Below are positions 33,338 to 42,483 of a DNA stretch of 64,000 nucleotides, one piece after another (position 1 is the first letter of the stretch; every line of letters starts with the position of its first letter). The notes beneath the pieces were generated by a model. The model was not told the DNA's origin. It did not search any database and worked only from the letters and a program-made list of their open reading frames with translations. The stretch is taken from the NCBI GenBank assembly GCA_963735045.1, contig CAVTIZ010000001.1, forward strand, positions 558,001-622,000, given 5' to 3'. A program made the translations under genes and the position numbers. Source of the stretch: Salsipaludibacter sp963735045. Lineage in GTDB: Bacteria; Actinomycetota; Nitriliruptoria; Nitriliruptorales; Nitriliruptoraceae.

Positions 33338-35962
33338 TCAGGCCGGGTCGTCGCGGCGACGCCGGGCGTTGCTGCCCAGGTCACGAATCCCGACCCCGGC
33401 GAGCAGCAGCAGGCCAGCCAGCAGGGCCAGCCACGACAGCTCGAAGCCGGTCCGGGGCAGGCCAGGTGTGGGCGTGGGCGTCGGGATGGGCACGGGGGTC
33501 AACGGCGTCGGGGGGATCTCCGCACAGGCCTCGGCGGTCGGGTTGACCGTGGCCCGGTTGAGGAAGCCGGTCCCGGACTCGCCGGGGTCGAGCACGCAGT
33601 CCCGCGCCGCCGGTGACGTCACGGCCGACACGTCGGCGATGACCACCACGGTGTAGAGATGGGTGGCGGCGACCCCGGGTCCGACGCCGGGCAAGGTCGC
33701 CGTCGCGATGAACGGGTCGTCGCCGCCGTCGAAGCCCGGGTTGACCGACACGTCGCCGGGGACGTCGTTGGTGACGGCCACGTCGAGCACGGTCGTGCCC
33801 TGCCCGAAGGCCAGCACGTCCGTCAACTCGTAGTCCGTGCTCGCCATCCCGGTGTTGGTCACGGCGATCTCGTAGGCGATCGTCATGCTGCCGTCGGGGT
33901 TGCGCGCCGGAGCGCTGCTGACGGTCTTGTCGATGACCAGCCCGGGTCGCAGGATCGGGCCACAGGCCTGGTCCTGGTCCTGCCCCGACTCCCAGGTCAC
34001 GACGGCGCTGTTGAGGAAGCCGGTGCCGGCCTCGCCCTCGCCGAGCACGCAGTCGGCCGCGGCGTCGGTGACCTCGCCGGTCAGCGCCGCGACGACCTCG
34101 ACCCGGTAGGACGCCGTGCCGCGTGCGGCCAGGGTCTGCGGACCGTCGGTGAGGGCCGTGTCGGCGACACCGTCCCAGCCCGCGTCGACCGTGCCGTCGT
34201 CGCTGGCCGCGGTGGCCGACACGATCGACACCCCGGCGCCGAACGTCAGGACGTCGGTGACCTCGTAGTCCTCGGCCACGGCCGAGTCGCTGGTCACCTC
34301 CAGGTCGTAGGTCACCGTCTGCGTGCTGTCGCCGTTGTCGACGACACCGGTGAGGGTCTTGTCGATCACGAGGTCACCACGTCCACTGTTGGTGTAGGTG
34401 CAGGTGACCACGTCGCCGGCCGCGACCGTGATGGTCGTCTGGGTGCCGTCGGTGAACTGCTCGGTCGAGCAGGTCACGTCGGTCAGCAGCCACCCGTCGG
34501 GCACCAGCTCGTCGAGCAGGTAGTCGCCCGGTGCGAGCCCACCGAACACCTCGGGGGCGTCGGTGTCGGACAGCGCGAAGTCGGTGGCGTCGCCGTCGAG
34601 CGGGCCGAACTGGAAGTCGAACGCGGTCGGGTCCCCGGCCGGGTCGGTCACCTTGTCCACGACCACCGTGGCGGACTCGGTGTTGGCGAACGTGCAGGTC
34701 ACGATCTCGCCCGGGTCGAGTTCGATCGACCCGACCAGCCCGTCGATGCTGCTGGTCGTGCCGTCGGCGTCGTCGTCGACACAGGACAGGCCCTCGGCCA
34801 GGTACGCGGGCGCCGGGTCGACCTCGGACACCGAGTAGCTGCCCGGGGTGACGTCGACGAAGGTCGCGCTGCCCGTGCCATCGGTCGTGGCCACCGTGAA
34901 CGCGCCATCCATCGGCAGGGGGGTGCCGTCGGTCCAGTCCCCGGTGAAGTCGAACATGCCGTCCGACCCGGCGACGTTCTTGACCACGACGATCGTGCCC
35001 CTGGCGGTGTTGGTGATCGCGCACGCGATCACGTCCTCGATCTCGACCTCGTAGCCGGCCGAGAAGTCGATCTCCTCGGTCGTCTGGTCGACGTGGGTGA
35101 CCTCGCAGGTCAGGTCACCCGCGATCCACGACGACCCGGGGTCGACCTCCGACAGCGTGTAGGTGACCCCGGGCACCAGGTCGTCGACGGTGACCGAGCC
35201 GGTGCCGTCGGTGGTGGTGACCTGGTACTCGATCGGGTCGACGCCGGCCGGCGTCAGGTCGAAGGTGAAGGTCCCGTCGCCGCCCACGGCCGTCTTGGTG
35301 ACCGTGACGGTCCCGGGACGTCCCGTGTTGATGATGTCACAGGCGACGTCGACCCCGTCGTCGAGGTTCAACGGCGCGACGAAGGTCACCGACTCGAGCA
35401 CGTCGTCGAGGTCGGTGACCCCGGCGCAGACCAGTGGTCCGGCGTCGTAGCCGTCCAGCGAGGTCTCGACGATGGTGTAGGTCTGCCCGGGCACCAGTCC
35501 GTCCCAGCCGATGGTGCTGCTGGTGTTGCCCGCCCCGGCGGCCTCCTTGGATGCGACCTCGCCGTCCGGCACGGGGGAGATCGTGAAGGTGAAGTCCCAG
35601 TCCGGGTCGGCCGGGGCCACACCCACGACCGTCTTGGTGACCTCGACCTGCGACGTCTGCGCCGTGTTGGTGATCGCACAGCCGAGGTCGACGCTGCCAC
35701 CGCCGCTCCCCAGCGGGGCGATGAACGTCACCGTCGCGGGATCGTCGTCGAGGTCGGTGACGATGGAGCAGTTGAACTCCTGGGTGACGGTGAAGCCGTC
35801 CTGCGTGGTCTCGGCGATGGTGTACTCCCGGCCGGGCACCAGCCCGCTGAACTCCACGAAGGCCGTGCCGTCACCGGTCCCGGAGGCCACCTTCGGCGAG
35901 GTCTCGCTGTCCGGCACCGGGGCGATGGAGAACTCGAACTCCCAGTCGAAGTCGTCGGCCAC
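33338..35962 (-). CDS. 3' part of a giant surface protein (SpaA-like repeats, DUF11, LPRTG anchor)
   Basis: This frame continues the giant protein encoded at 35728-42318 after an apparent one-base deletion near 35972. Its first codons (VADDFDWEFEFSIAPVPD) align with the start of the interrupted repeat. It holds about five more SpaA/DUF5979-like modules (each ending CxxTNT and restarting with VEVTKTVVG-type strands). Two DUF11-like domains follow (LVIDKTLTGVVDNGDSTQTVTYDLEV; LVIDKTVSSAPARN). At the C-terminus are a Pro/Thr linker, LPRTG (bases 33446-33460), a membrane helix and RRRR, a classic sortase signal. It has no signal peptide of its own, so alone it could not reach the wall. Confidence 0.75.
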   Translation of the reverse strand: MADDFDWEFEFSIAPVPDSETSPKVASGTGDGTAFVEFSGLVPGREYTIAETTQDGFTVTQEFNCSIVTDLDDDPATVTFIAPLGSGGGSVDLGCAITNTAQTSQVEVTKTVVGVAPADPDWDFTFTISPVPDGEVASKEAAGAGNTSSTIGWDGLVPGQTYTIVETSLDGYDAGPLVCAGVTDLDDVLESVTFVAPLNLDDGVDVACDIINTGRPGTVTVTKTAVGGDGTFTFDLTPAGVDPIEYQVTTTDGTGSVTVDDLVPGVTYTLSEVDPGSSWIAGDLTCEVTHVDQTTEEIDFSAGYEVEIEDVIACAITNTARGTIVVVKNVAGSDGMFDFTGDWTDGTPLPMDGAFTVATTDGTGSATFVDVTPGSYSVSEVDPAPAYLAEGLSCVDDDADGTTSSIDGLVGSIELDPGEIVTCTFANTESATVVVDKVTDPAGDPTAFDFQFGPLDGDATDFALSDTDAPEVFGGLAPGDYLLDELVPDGWLLTDVTCSTEQFTDGTQTTITVAAGDVVTCTYTNSGRGDLVIDKTLTGVVDNGDSTQTVTYDLEVTSDSAVAEDYEVTDVLTFGAGVSIVSATAASDDGTVDAGWDGVADTALTDGPQTLAARGTASYRVEVVAALTGEVTDAAADCVLGEGEAGTGFLNSAVVTWESGQDQDQACGPILRPGLVIDKTVSSAPARNPDGSMTIAYEIAVTNTGMASTDYELTDVLAFGQGTTVLDVAVTNDVPGDVSVNPGFDGGDDPFIATATLPGVGPGVAATHLYTVVVIADVSAVTSPAARDCVLDPGESGTGFLNRATVNPTAEACAEIPPTPLTPVPIPTPTPTPGLPRTGFELSWLALLAGLLLLAGVGIRDLGSNARRRRDDPA

Positions 35963-38900
35963 ACCCTCGACGTCTTGGTCACCTCGACGTCGGACGGGAT
36001 CGCCGTGTTCAGGATCTGGCAGGTGACCTCGTAGCCGACGCCGGTGTTGACGGGAGCCACGAACGTCACCGACTGCGGATCCTGGTCGAGGTCCGACACG
36101 CCCTGGCAGGCCAGTTCACCCGCGAGGTACCCGGCGACCGGTGTCTCGCTGATGGTGTAGGTCTCGCCCGGCACCAGCTCGAGCCACTCGACCTCACCGA
36201 CGCCCGGTCCGGTCCCGGTGGCCGTCTGGGTCGGGAACTCGCCGTCAGTGGTCGGGGAGATGGTGAAGTCGAACGCCCAGTCCAACGTGTCGTCGATGCC
36301 CGTGACCTGCTTGACCACGGTGGCGCCGGACGGCGTGGCCATGTTGGTGATGGCGCAGTCGATCGTCTGCCCGGGCTCGGTGATGGTCACCTGGTGGCCC
36401 GGCGCCTGCGGGTCCTCGTCGGCGACGGTGCAGGTGAACGAGGTCTGTTCCCACCCGGCCGGGAGGTCCGGCTCGGCGATGGTGTAGGTCTGGTTGAGCG
36501 TCAGCGGCTCGAACGTCACCGTGTCGCTGCCCTCGCCCGTCCCGGACACGGCCTGGGGCGAGATCACGTTGGCGTCCACCGGGTCGATCGCGATGTCGAA
36601 CGTCCAGTCGAGGCCGGCCGCCACCCCGGTGACCGACTTGGTGACGGTGACCGCACCCGGCTCGGCCAGGTTGACGAAGGTGCAGGTCACGTTCGTGCCC
36701 GGCTCCGGCTCGATCTGGCCGACGTCGTTGCCGTTGTCGCAACTGGCCGTCGCGAGTGTCCAGCCGTCCACCGGCGTCTCCGCCACGCTGTAGGTCCCGT
36801 CCGCCGGCACCAGCCCGGAGGTGAACGTGTTGGCGGTGTCCGTGCCGTCGTCGACCAGGTCGAAGGCATCCGCCAACGGGTCACCCGAGGTCGTGTAGGA
36901 GAACACCTGGTCGTCGTCGGGGACGGCGTCCTTGACCACGGTGATGGTCGAGCGCTGCGTGTTGGTGTAGGTGCAGGTGACGGTCTCGCCGGCGTCGAGG
37001 TCGATGGTCCCGGTCAGTCCGTCGGCGCTGGATCCGTCGTCACCGTCGAGCTCCTCACAGGTCAGCGAGGTGCCGTCGTACTCCGGCGTCGGGTCCAGTT
37101 CGGTCACCGTGTACGACGAGCCGTCGGCGGGCACGAGCACGCCGCTGTAGGTCACCGACGCGGTCCCGTCCGTCGTGGACAGTTGGAAGTCCGCCACGGG
37201 GGTCGTGTCGTCTGCCGGGTCGGGCCAGTCGCCCGTGAAGTCGAAGGTGTCGTCCGCGCCCTCGACGTTCTTGACGATCACGATCGTGCCACGCTCGGCC
37301 GTGTTCGTGAACGTGCAGGTCACGTCCACCGGGTCGCTCGAGACGTCGTAGTACCCGAACTGCCTCCCCGTCGAGCTCAGGCCCGGCTCGCTGCAGGTCA
37401 GCTCGTCGGTGTAGGACCCCTGGTTGGTGGAGCCGTAGGTCTCGTCCAGCAGCACCTGCTCACCGGAGTGGATGGTCAGCGTCGCGTCGGTGGTGGTGTC
37501 CGGCGCGACCGAGGTGCCCGTGGCGTCCGCCTCGAGGCCGCTGTCGCCCCTGGCCAGCAGGTCCACGATGTCACCGGTGACCGGGTCCACCCAGGCCTTG
37601 GTCAGCGTGAGGGTGGCCGATCGACGCGTGTTGGTGAACGTGCAGGTCACCGCCGACGGGTCCGCCGGCACGTCGTAGGTGCCCTCCAGCTCGCCGGCCG
37701 TGTAGGTCAGCCCGTCCGCGTCCGTGCAGGCCAGGTCGGCGTCGTAGGAGCCGAGGTTGAGGGCACCCAGCGCCTCCTCCAGCGTGATGGTCTCCCCGGC
37801 GAAGACCGTGAGCACCGCATCGGTGGTCGTGTCCGGCGCCGTGGAGGTGCCCTGGACCGGCGGCGAGATGCCACCCCCGGCTTCGAACCCGGCGACGTCC
37901 CCGTCGGCCGCGTCGACCCACTCCTTGGTGACCGTCAGCTCCGCCGACCGGCGGGTGTTGGTGAACGTGCAGACCACGTCGACCGGGTCACTGGGCACCT
38001 GGTAGGTGCCGGTCTGTGCACCCGGCGTGTAGGTCAGCCCGTCGGCATCGGTGCAGGTCAGGTCGGCGTCGTAGGCGACCTGGTTGCCCCCGTCGAGGAC
38101 CTCGCTGAGCACGATCTGTTCGCCGGCCAGCACGTCGATGTTGACCCCGGCCTCGTCGGGCGCGACCGCGTCGGTGCTGTCGCTGTTCGTGCCGGCCGCG
38201 GTGATCGTCGCGGTGTCGCCGTCGATCGAGTTGACCCAGTCCTTGACCAGGGTGAGGCCCGACTGGCGACGGGTGTTGGTGAACGAACAGGTGACGTCAC
38301 CCGGGATCGCGGGGACGTCGTAGGTCCCGCTCGCATCGCCGGTGGTGTAGGTGAGCCCGTCGGGATCGGTGCAGGTGAGGTCGGCGTCGTAGGTGGCGAC
38401 GTTGGCGGCATCGAGCTGCTCGGCGAGGGTGATCGTCTCGCCGGCGTGGATGGTCAGCACCGCATCGTTGGTGGGTGTCGGAACCGTCGAGTCGCCGGTC
38501 GCCTCCGGGGCCAGTCCGGAGTCGCCGGTGGCCGTGAGGTCGACCTGGTCGCCGTCGAGGCCGTTGACCCAGTCCTTGGTCAGGGTCAACTGCGCCGTGC
38601 GACGCGTGTTGGCGAACTGGCAGGAGATGCCGGCATCGGGCACCTCGGTGATCTCCACCGAGCCGGCCCTGCCGCCGGAGGTGTAGGACAGGTCCCCCGA
38701 GTCGCAGGTCAGCGCGGTGGAGTACTGGTCCGGGTCACCCGGGGCGAAGGTCTCGGTGAGGTCCACGACCTCACCGGCGTACACCGTCAGCGTGGCCGGG
38801 TCGTCCACGGTTCCGTCCCCGGCCACGGTGCCCTCACCGGTGCCGGCCGCGCCCGACACCGTCAGGTCGACGCTGTCGCCGGCGACGGGGTCGTTCCAGG

Positions 38901-41900
38901 TCTTGTCCAGGGTCAGCGTCGTCGACTGGCGGGTGTTGGTGAAGGTGCAGAGTCCGCCCTCGAACCCGCCCAGGGTGATCGTGTCGGTCTCGAGTGGCGG
39001 CCCGCCCCCGGTGCGACACGTCAGGCTGTCGAGGTCGAACCCCGGTACGCCGGACTCCGACACCTGGTAGGCCTGGTCGGGCCGGACCTCGACCTCCACA
39101 CCCTGCTCCGAGCCCGTGACGGTCGTCGGGCCGAGGCCGTCGGGGATGTCGGACCCGACCGGCGTGGCCGTGAGGTCGAAGTCGGCGGCGGTCACCGTGC
39201 CGGTGGGATCCTCCACGAGCTTGACCAGCTCGAGGGTGGCGGTGTAGTTGGTCGCCGTGCAGCGGACGTGCATCCCCAGGTTGGCGATGACGCCACCGTT
39301 GAGGCCGTCGGCGAAGCCCGGCACGACCTCCCCGGACTCGTCGAGCTCGACGCACTGCATCGAACCCGTGGAGAGCGGGTTGTTCTGCAGGTCGGAGCGT
39401 TGGTCCTCCTGCAGGTACTCGGGTGGGCCGCCGGACTCCGCGAGCTGGTAGGTGACGCCCGGGGTGATCGACACCTGTGTCGCCCCGGGGCTGCCCTCGA
39501 CACCCGTCGGCCCGGGCAGGGCCCCGTCCGGGGCAAACGCGGTGAGGGTCCAGTCGGTGTCGCTGGCCGACCCGTTGGCGACCTCCTTCTCCAGCGTCAG
39601 CCAGGTGTCACACGTCACGGTGTTGGTGTACTGGAACCGGTTGAGGCCCTGGTTGAGGGTCGCGACGTTGCCGGCGAGCGTGGCCCCGTTCTCGGCCGTG
39701 AGTTCCTGGTCGTCGAGGGTGCACAGGAACTGGTCGAGCTCCACCTGCTCGTCGATGACGGCGGTGTCGCCGGCCGCGTAACCGGTCCGGGTGATCCCCC
39801 ACTGCTGGGAGGTGGCCACGGCACCCTCGGGACCGGTCAGGCTCAGCTGGGCGTCGATCCCGTCCGGCTGCGAGCCCTCCTCGTAGGTGGTGCCGTTGAC
39901 GACCCACTGCTTGTCCACGACCACCGACGCCTGCGGACGTGGTGCCTCGTTGTAGACCTGGCACGAGATCGGGGCCGTCGCGTTCCCCGTCACGGTGAAG
40001 CCCGCGGTCCCGGAATTGGTGACCGCCACGGCGGTGCCGTCGTCGGTCCGGGTGCACACGGCGTTCTGGCCCTGGACCTGGCGCAGGGTGTAGCCCGGCT
40101 GGGTGGTCTCGGTGATGGTGACGGGCCCGGACGTGGTGCCGACGAACTGCAACGGGAAGTTGACGGCACCGGTCGCCGCGGCCGTGACGCGCGTGGCGGG
40201 CGCGCTCACCGTGACGCCCGGCGCCGTGGTCGCCGCCGTGAACTGCCAGCCACCGGTGGGCGAGGCCTCGGCCAGCGTCCCCCCGGGGGGGACCACGGAC
40301 TTGACCACCGAGATCGAACCTTCGCACGCCCCCAGGGCGAGACGCCGCAGGGCGTCCCCGGCGGCCTGGAAGTCGTCGGTCTGGAGGTAGTCCGCCGTTG
40401 CACCGTTCGAACCGTCGTACCTGACCGGGCCCGAGATGGCGGCCAGGTTCTCGCCGCCGCCGGACACGCCGTCACCGACACCGACCGCGATGACGCGGGC
40501 GCCGGTGGCCTTGAGCGCGTTGGCCGAGAAGATGCCGTTCTCGACCTCGCGGAAACGCGTGTAGTCGCCGGGCCCCTGTGCCGGGTCGCTGTAGAGCGTC
40601 GGGTTCCCGTCGGTGATCATGAGGACGACGTCGTAGGGCCCGGTCGTCGCGGCCTGGTACAGCCCGCGGTCCCAGTTGGTCCCGCCACCCGTCGTGTAGC
40701 CATTGATCCGGTTGGTGACCGTCTGGGCCGACGCGGCCGTCGACACGCTGGTCAGCTGCAGGTTCGCGTTGCTCGCGCCGGCGCGGGGGGACACGTCGGA
40801 GAATGTCAGTGCCGCGATTCGCGACGGTGTCCCCGTGAGGGCGTCGACGAAGCTGGTCGAGGCGTTCTTGAGGGCACCGAGGCTCGGCCCCACGGAACCG
40901 GACAGGTCGTGCACGATCGCGACGTCCAGCCCGCAGGCGGCGTCCAGGCTGGGGTTGTTCCGGCTGTTCTGCCAGATGCCACTCGACGCGACGCGGTTGG
41001 TGCTGCCCGTTCCGATCATGAAGTCGTCGGTGGACTCGTAGACGTTGCCGGCCCGCAGCTGCGGTCCGGTCCGGAAGACGTAGGGGGTGGAGATCGTGGT
41101 TCCCGAGATCGGGCCGGTGTCGAGGGCATCGTTGACCCGCCACCCCGCGGGGGCGGACTGCTGGCGGATGTAGAACCGGTCGTCGCGGTTGACACCGCCC
41201 TGCCCGGGAGGCTGGGTGTTGGGCACCACGAAGCTGCAGTCCCCGTCGGCGTCGGAGGTGCAGGTTCCCCAGGGCTGGGTCACCGGATTGGCCGTGGTCG
41301 GGCTGTTGTAGAGCCGCAGCACCACACCCCCGACGGGCCCGACGGCGTTGGTGCCCGTCCGATCGCCACCGACCGACACGGTGATGACCGCCTCGCCGGG
41401 TCCGGGCTCGGGCACGACCAGCGCCTCCACGGCGGGCGGGGCCTGGTCGACGGGCTCGTCCGCGGCGGCTGCCTCGGGGCCCGTCGGTGCCGGTGTGGGT
41501 TCGTCGGTGACCTCCTCCACGGGTCCGGTCGTGGCCTCCTCGGTGGCCTCCTCGGACGGCTCCTCGGTGGCGTCCTCGGCCGGCTCCTCGGTGGTGTCCT
41601 CGGCGGGCTCGTCGGCCGGCTTCTCGGTGGCGCCGGGAGACGCCTCGTCGACGGGGACCTGGTCCAGGACGACGTCGTCGAGTTCCTGGACGTCGTCACC
41701 CTCCTCGACGGTGACCTCGATTGGCTCGTCGAGGGCCACCAGGCCCTCGGCGACGACCGCGACCGACAGCTCCCACTCACCGACGGGCAGGTCCTCGACC
41801 ACGAGCGAGCCGTCGTCGGGATCGGCATCGGCGACCTGGTCGGGCTCGAGATCGTCGGTGCCGTTGTCCACCAGCACCCACTCGGTGCCGTCCTCGGCCT

Positions 41901-42318
41901 CCAGGACCCACTCGGTGCCGGTCGTCGGCTCGCCGTCGGCGAGGACGATCCAGCCAAGGTCTCGCGCCGGCGAGGGAGCCGGGGACTCGCTCACCGACGG
42001 CGACGACTCCGGTGCGGCAGGTTCCACCGGCGCACCCGACGCCGTCTTGGCCGCGGTCTCCCCGACCTCCGACGTCGCCTGGTCGTCCGCGGCCTCGGTG
42101 ACCTCCCAGTCCGGCGTGACGATGGCCTCGTCGACGACGTCGTCGGTGTCGGCCGACTGGGCAGCGGCCGACATCGCCCCGGACGCCGCCGGTCCCGCGA
42201 TGGCGACCGACAGGGCCGTCACCAGCACCAGGCGACGACCGAGGTTCGACCTGCTGTCGATGATTGCCACGAGCCACCCCACACGCCACGTCGGACCGCC
42301 GACGCCGCCCGGGACCAT
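35728..42318 (-). CDS. 5' part of a giant VWA/SpaA-like surface adhesin
   Basis: ATG 42318 or GTG 42270 both lead into a signal peptide (LGRRLVLVTALSVAIAGPAASGAMSA). An acidic Glu/Pro/Thr-rich stalk follows, then a von Willebrand A domain at about residues 460-660 with MIDAS motif DLSGS, TGGGTNWDRG and ITDGNP. About thirteen SpaA/DUF5979-like beta modules follow, each with strands like LTLTKAWVDPVTGD and ending CTFTNTRRSA. The frame breaks near 35972, after which ~80 out-of-frame residues run to the stop at 35728. Tip adhesins of sortase-built pili and collagen-binding proteins share this VWA plus repeats plan. Together with the next frame it would be ~3000 residues. Confidence 0.8.
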   Translation of the reverse strand: MVPGGVGGPTWRVGWLVAIIDSRSNLGRRLVLVTALSVAIAGPAASGAMSAAAQSADTDDVVDEAIVTPDWEVTEAADDQATSEVGETAAKTASGAPVEPAAPESSPSVSESPAPSPARDLGWIVLADGEPTTGTEWVLEAEDGTEWVLVDNGTDDLEPDQVADADPDDGSLVVEDLPVGEWELSVAVVAEGLVALDEPIEVTVEEGDDVQELDDVVLDQVPVDEASPGATEKPADEPAEDTTEEPAEDATEEPSEEATEEATTGPVEEVTDEPTPAPTGPEAAAADEPVDQAPPAVEALVVPEPGPGEAVITVSVGGDRTGTNAVGPVGGVVLRLYNSPTTANPVTQPWGTCTSDADGDCSFVVPNTQPPGQGGVNRDDRFYIRQQSAPAGWRVNDALDTGPISGTTISTPYVFRTGPQLRAGNVYESTDDFMIGTGSTNRVASSGIWQNSRNNPSLDAACGLDVAIVHDLSGSVGPSLGALKNASTSFVDALTGTPSRIAALTFSDVSPRAGASNANLQLTSVSTAASAQTVTNRINGYTTGGGTNWDRGLYQAATTGPYDVVLMITDGNPTLYSDPAQGPGDYTRFREVENGIFSANALKATGARVIAVGVGDGVSGGGENLAAISGPVRYDGSNGATADYLQTDDFQAAGDALRRLALGACEGSISVVKSVVPPGGTLAEASPTGGWQFTAATTAPGVTVSAPATRVTAAATGAVNFPLQFVGTTSGPVTITETTQPGYTLRQVQGQNAVCTRTDDGTAVAVTNSGTAGFTVTGNATAPISCQVYNEAPRPQASVVVDKQWVVNGTTYEEGSQPDGIDAQLSLTGPEGAVATSQQWGITRTGYAAGDTAVIDEQVELDQFLCTLDDQELTAENGATLAGNVATLNQGLNRFQYTNTVTCDTWLTLEKEVANGSASDTDWTLTAFAPDGALPGPTGVEGSPGATQVSITPGVTYQLAESGGPPEYLQEDQRSDLQNNPLSTGSMQCVELDESGEVVPGFADGLNGGVIANLGMHVRCTATNYTATLELVKLVEDPTGTVTAADFDLTATPVGSDIPDGLGPTTVTGSEQGVEVEVRPDQAYQVSESGVPGFDLDSLTCRTGGGPPLETDTITLGGFEGGLCTFTNTRQSTTLTLDKTWNDPVAGDSVDLTVSGAAGTGEGTVAGDGTVDDPATLTVYAGEVVDLTETFAPGDPDQYSTALTCDSGDLSYTSGGRAGSVEITEVPDAGISCQFANTRRTAQLTLTKDWVNGLDGDQVDLTATGDSGLAPEATGDSTVPTPTNDAVLTIHAGETITLAEQLDAANVATYDADLTCTDPDGLTYTTGDASGTYDVPAIPGDVTCSFTNTRRQSGLTLVKDWVNSIDGDTATITAAGTNSDSTDAVAPDEAGVNIDVLAGEQIVLSEVLDGGNQVAYDADLTCTDADGLTYTPGAQTGTYQVPSDPVDVVCTFTNTRRSAELTVTKEWVDAADGDVAGFEAGGGISPPVQGTSTAPDTTTDAVLTVFAGETITLEEALGALNLGSYDADLACTDADGLTYTAGELEGTYDVPADPSAVTCTFTNTRRSATLTLTKAWVDPVTGDIVDLLARGDSGLEADATGTSVAPDTTTDATLTIHSGEQVLLDETYGSTNQGSYTDELTCSEPGLSSTGRQFGYYDVSSDPVDVTCTFTNTAERGTIVIVKNVEGADDTFDFTGDWPDPADDTTPVADFQLSTTDGTASVTYSGVLVPADGSSYTVTELDPTPEYDGTSLTCEELDGDDGSSADGLTGTIDLDAGETVTCTYTNTQRSTITVVKDAVPDDDQVFSYTTSGDPLADAFDLVDDGTDTANTFTSGLVPADGTYSVAETPVDGWTLATASCDNGNDVGQIEPEPGTNVTCTFVNLAEPGAVTVTKSVTGVAAGLDWTFDIAIDPVDANVISPQAVSGTGEGSDTVTFEPLTLNQTYTIAEPDLPAGWEQTSFTCTVADEDPQAPGHQVTITEPGQTIDCAITNMATPSGATVVKQVTGIDDTLDWAFDFTISPTTDGEFPTQTATGTGPGVGEVEWLELVPGETYTISETPVAGYLAGELACQGVSDLDQDPQSVTFVAPVNTGVGYEVTCQILNTAIPSDVEVTKTSRVWPTTSTGSSSSPSPRCRTARPRRRWPPGPVTARPSWSSAGWCPAGSTPSPRPRRTASPSPRSSTAPSSPTSTTIPRR

Positions 42319-42483
42319 CCGGACTCGGCGCTCGACACACGGGGCACGACGATAGTCGTCGGAACGCGACCCTGCTACAGCGATCATCAGCGATCTCTGC
42401 GAGTCACTGGGCGAGGATCCCCACAGTGCCAACCGTCCACGACGTCGTCCATCGCAGACCGCTAGGCTGCACTCGGTGTCCAC

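Noticed and set aside
36394..42465. A plus-strand open frame of about 2000 codons
   Set aside because: It is antisense to the VWA/repeat protein, composed of Val/Gly/Arg/His-rich sequence without domains, and exists only because of the high GC content.
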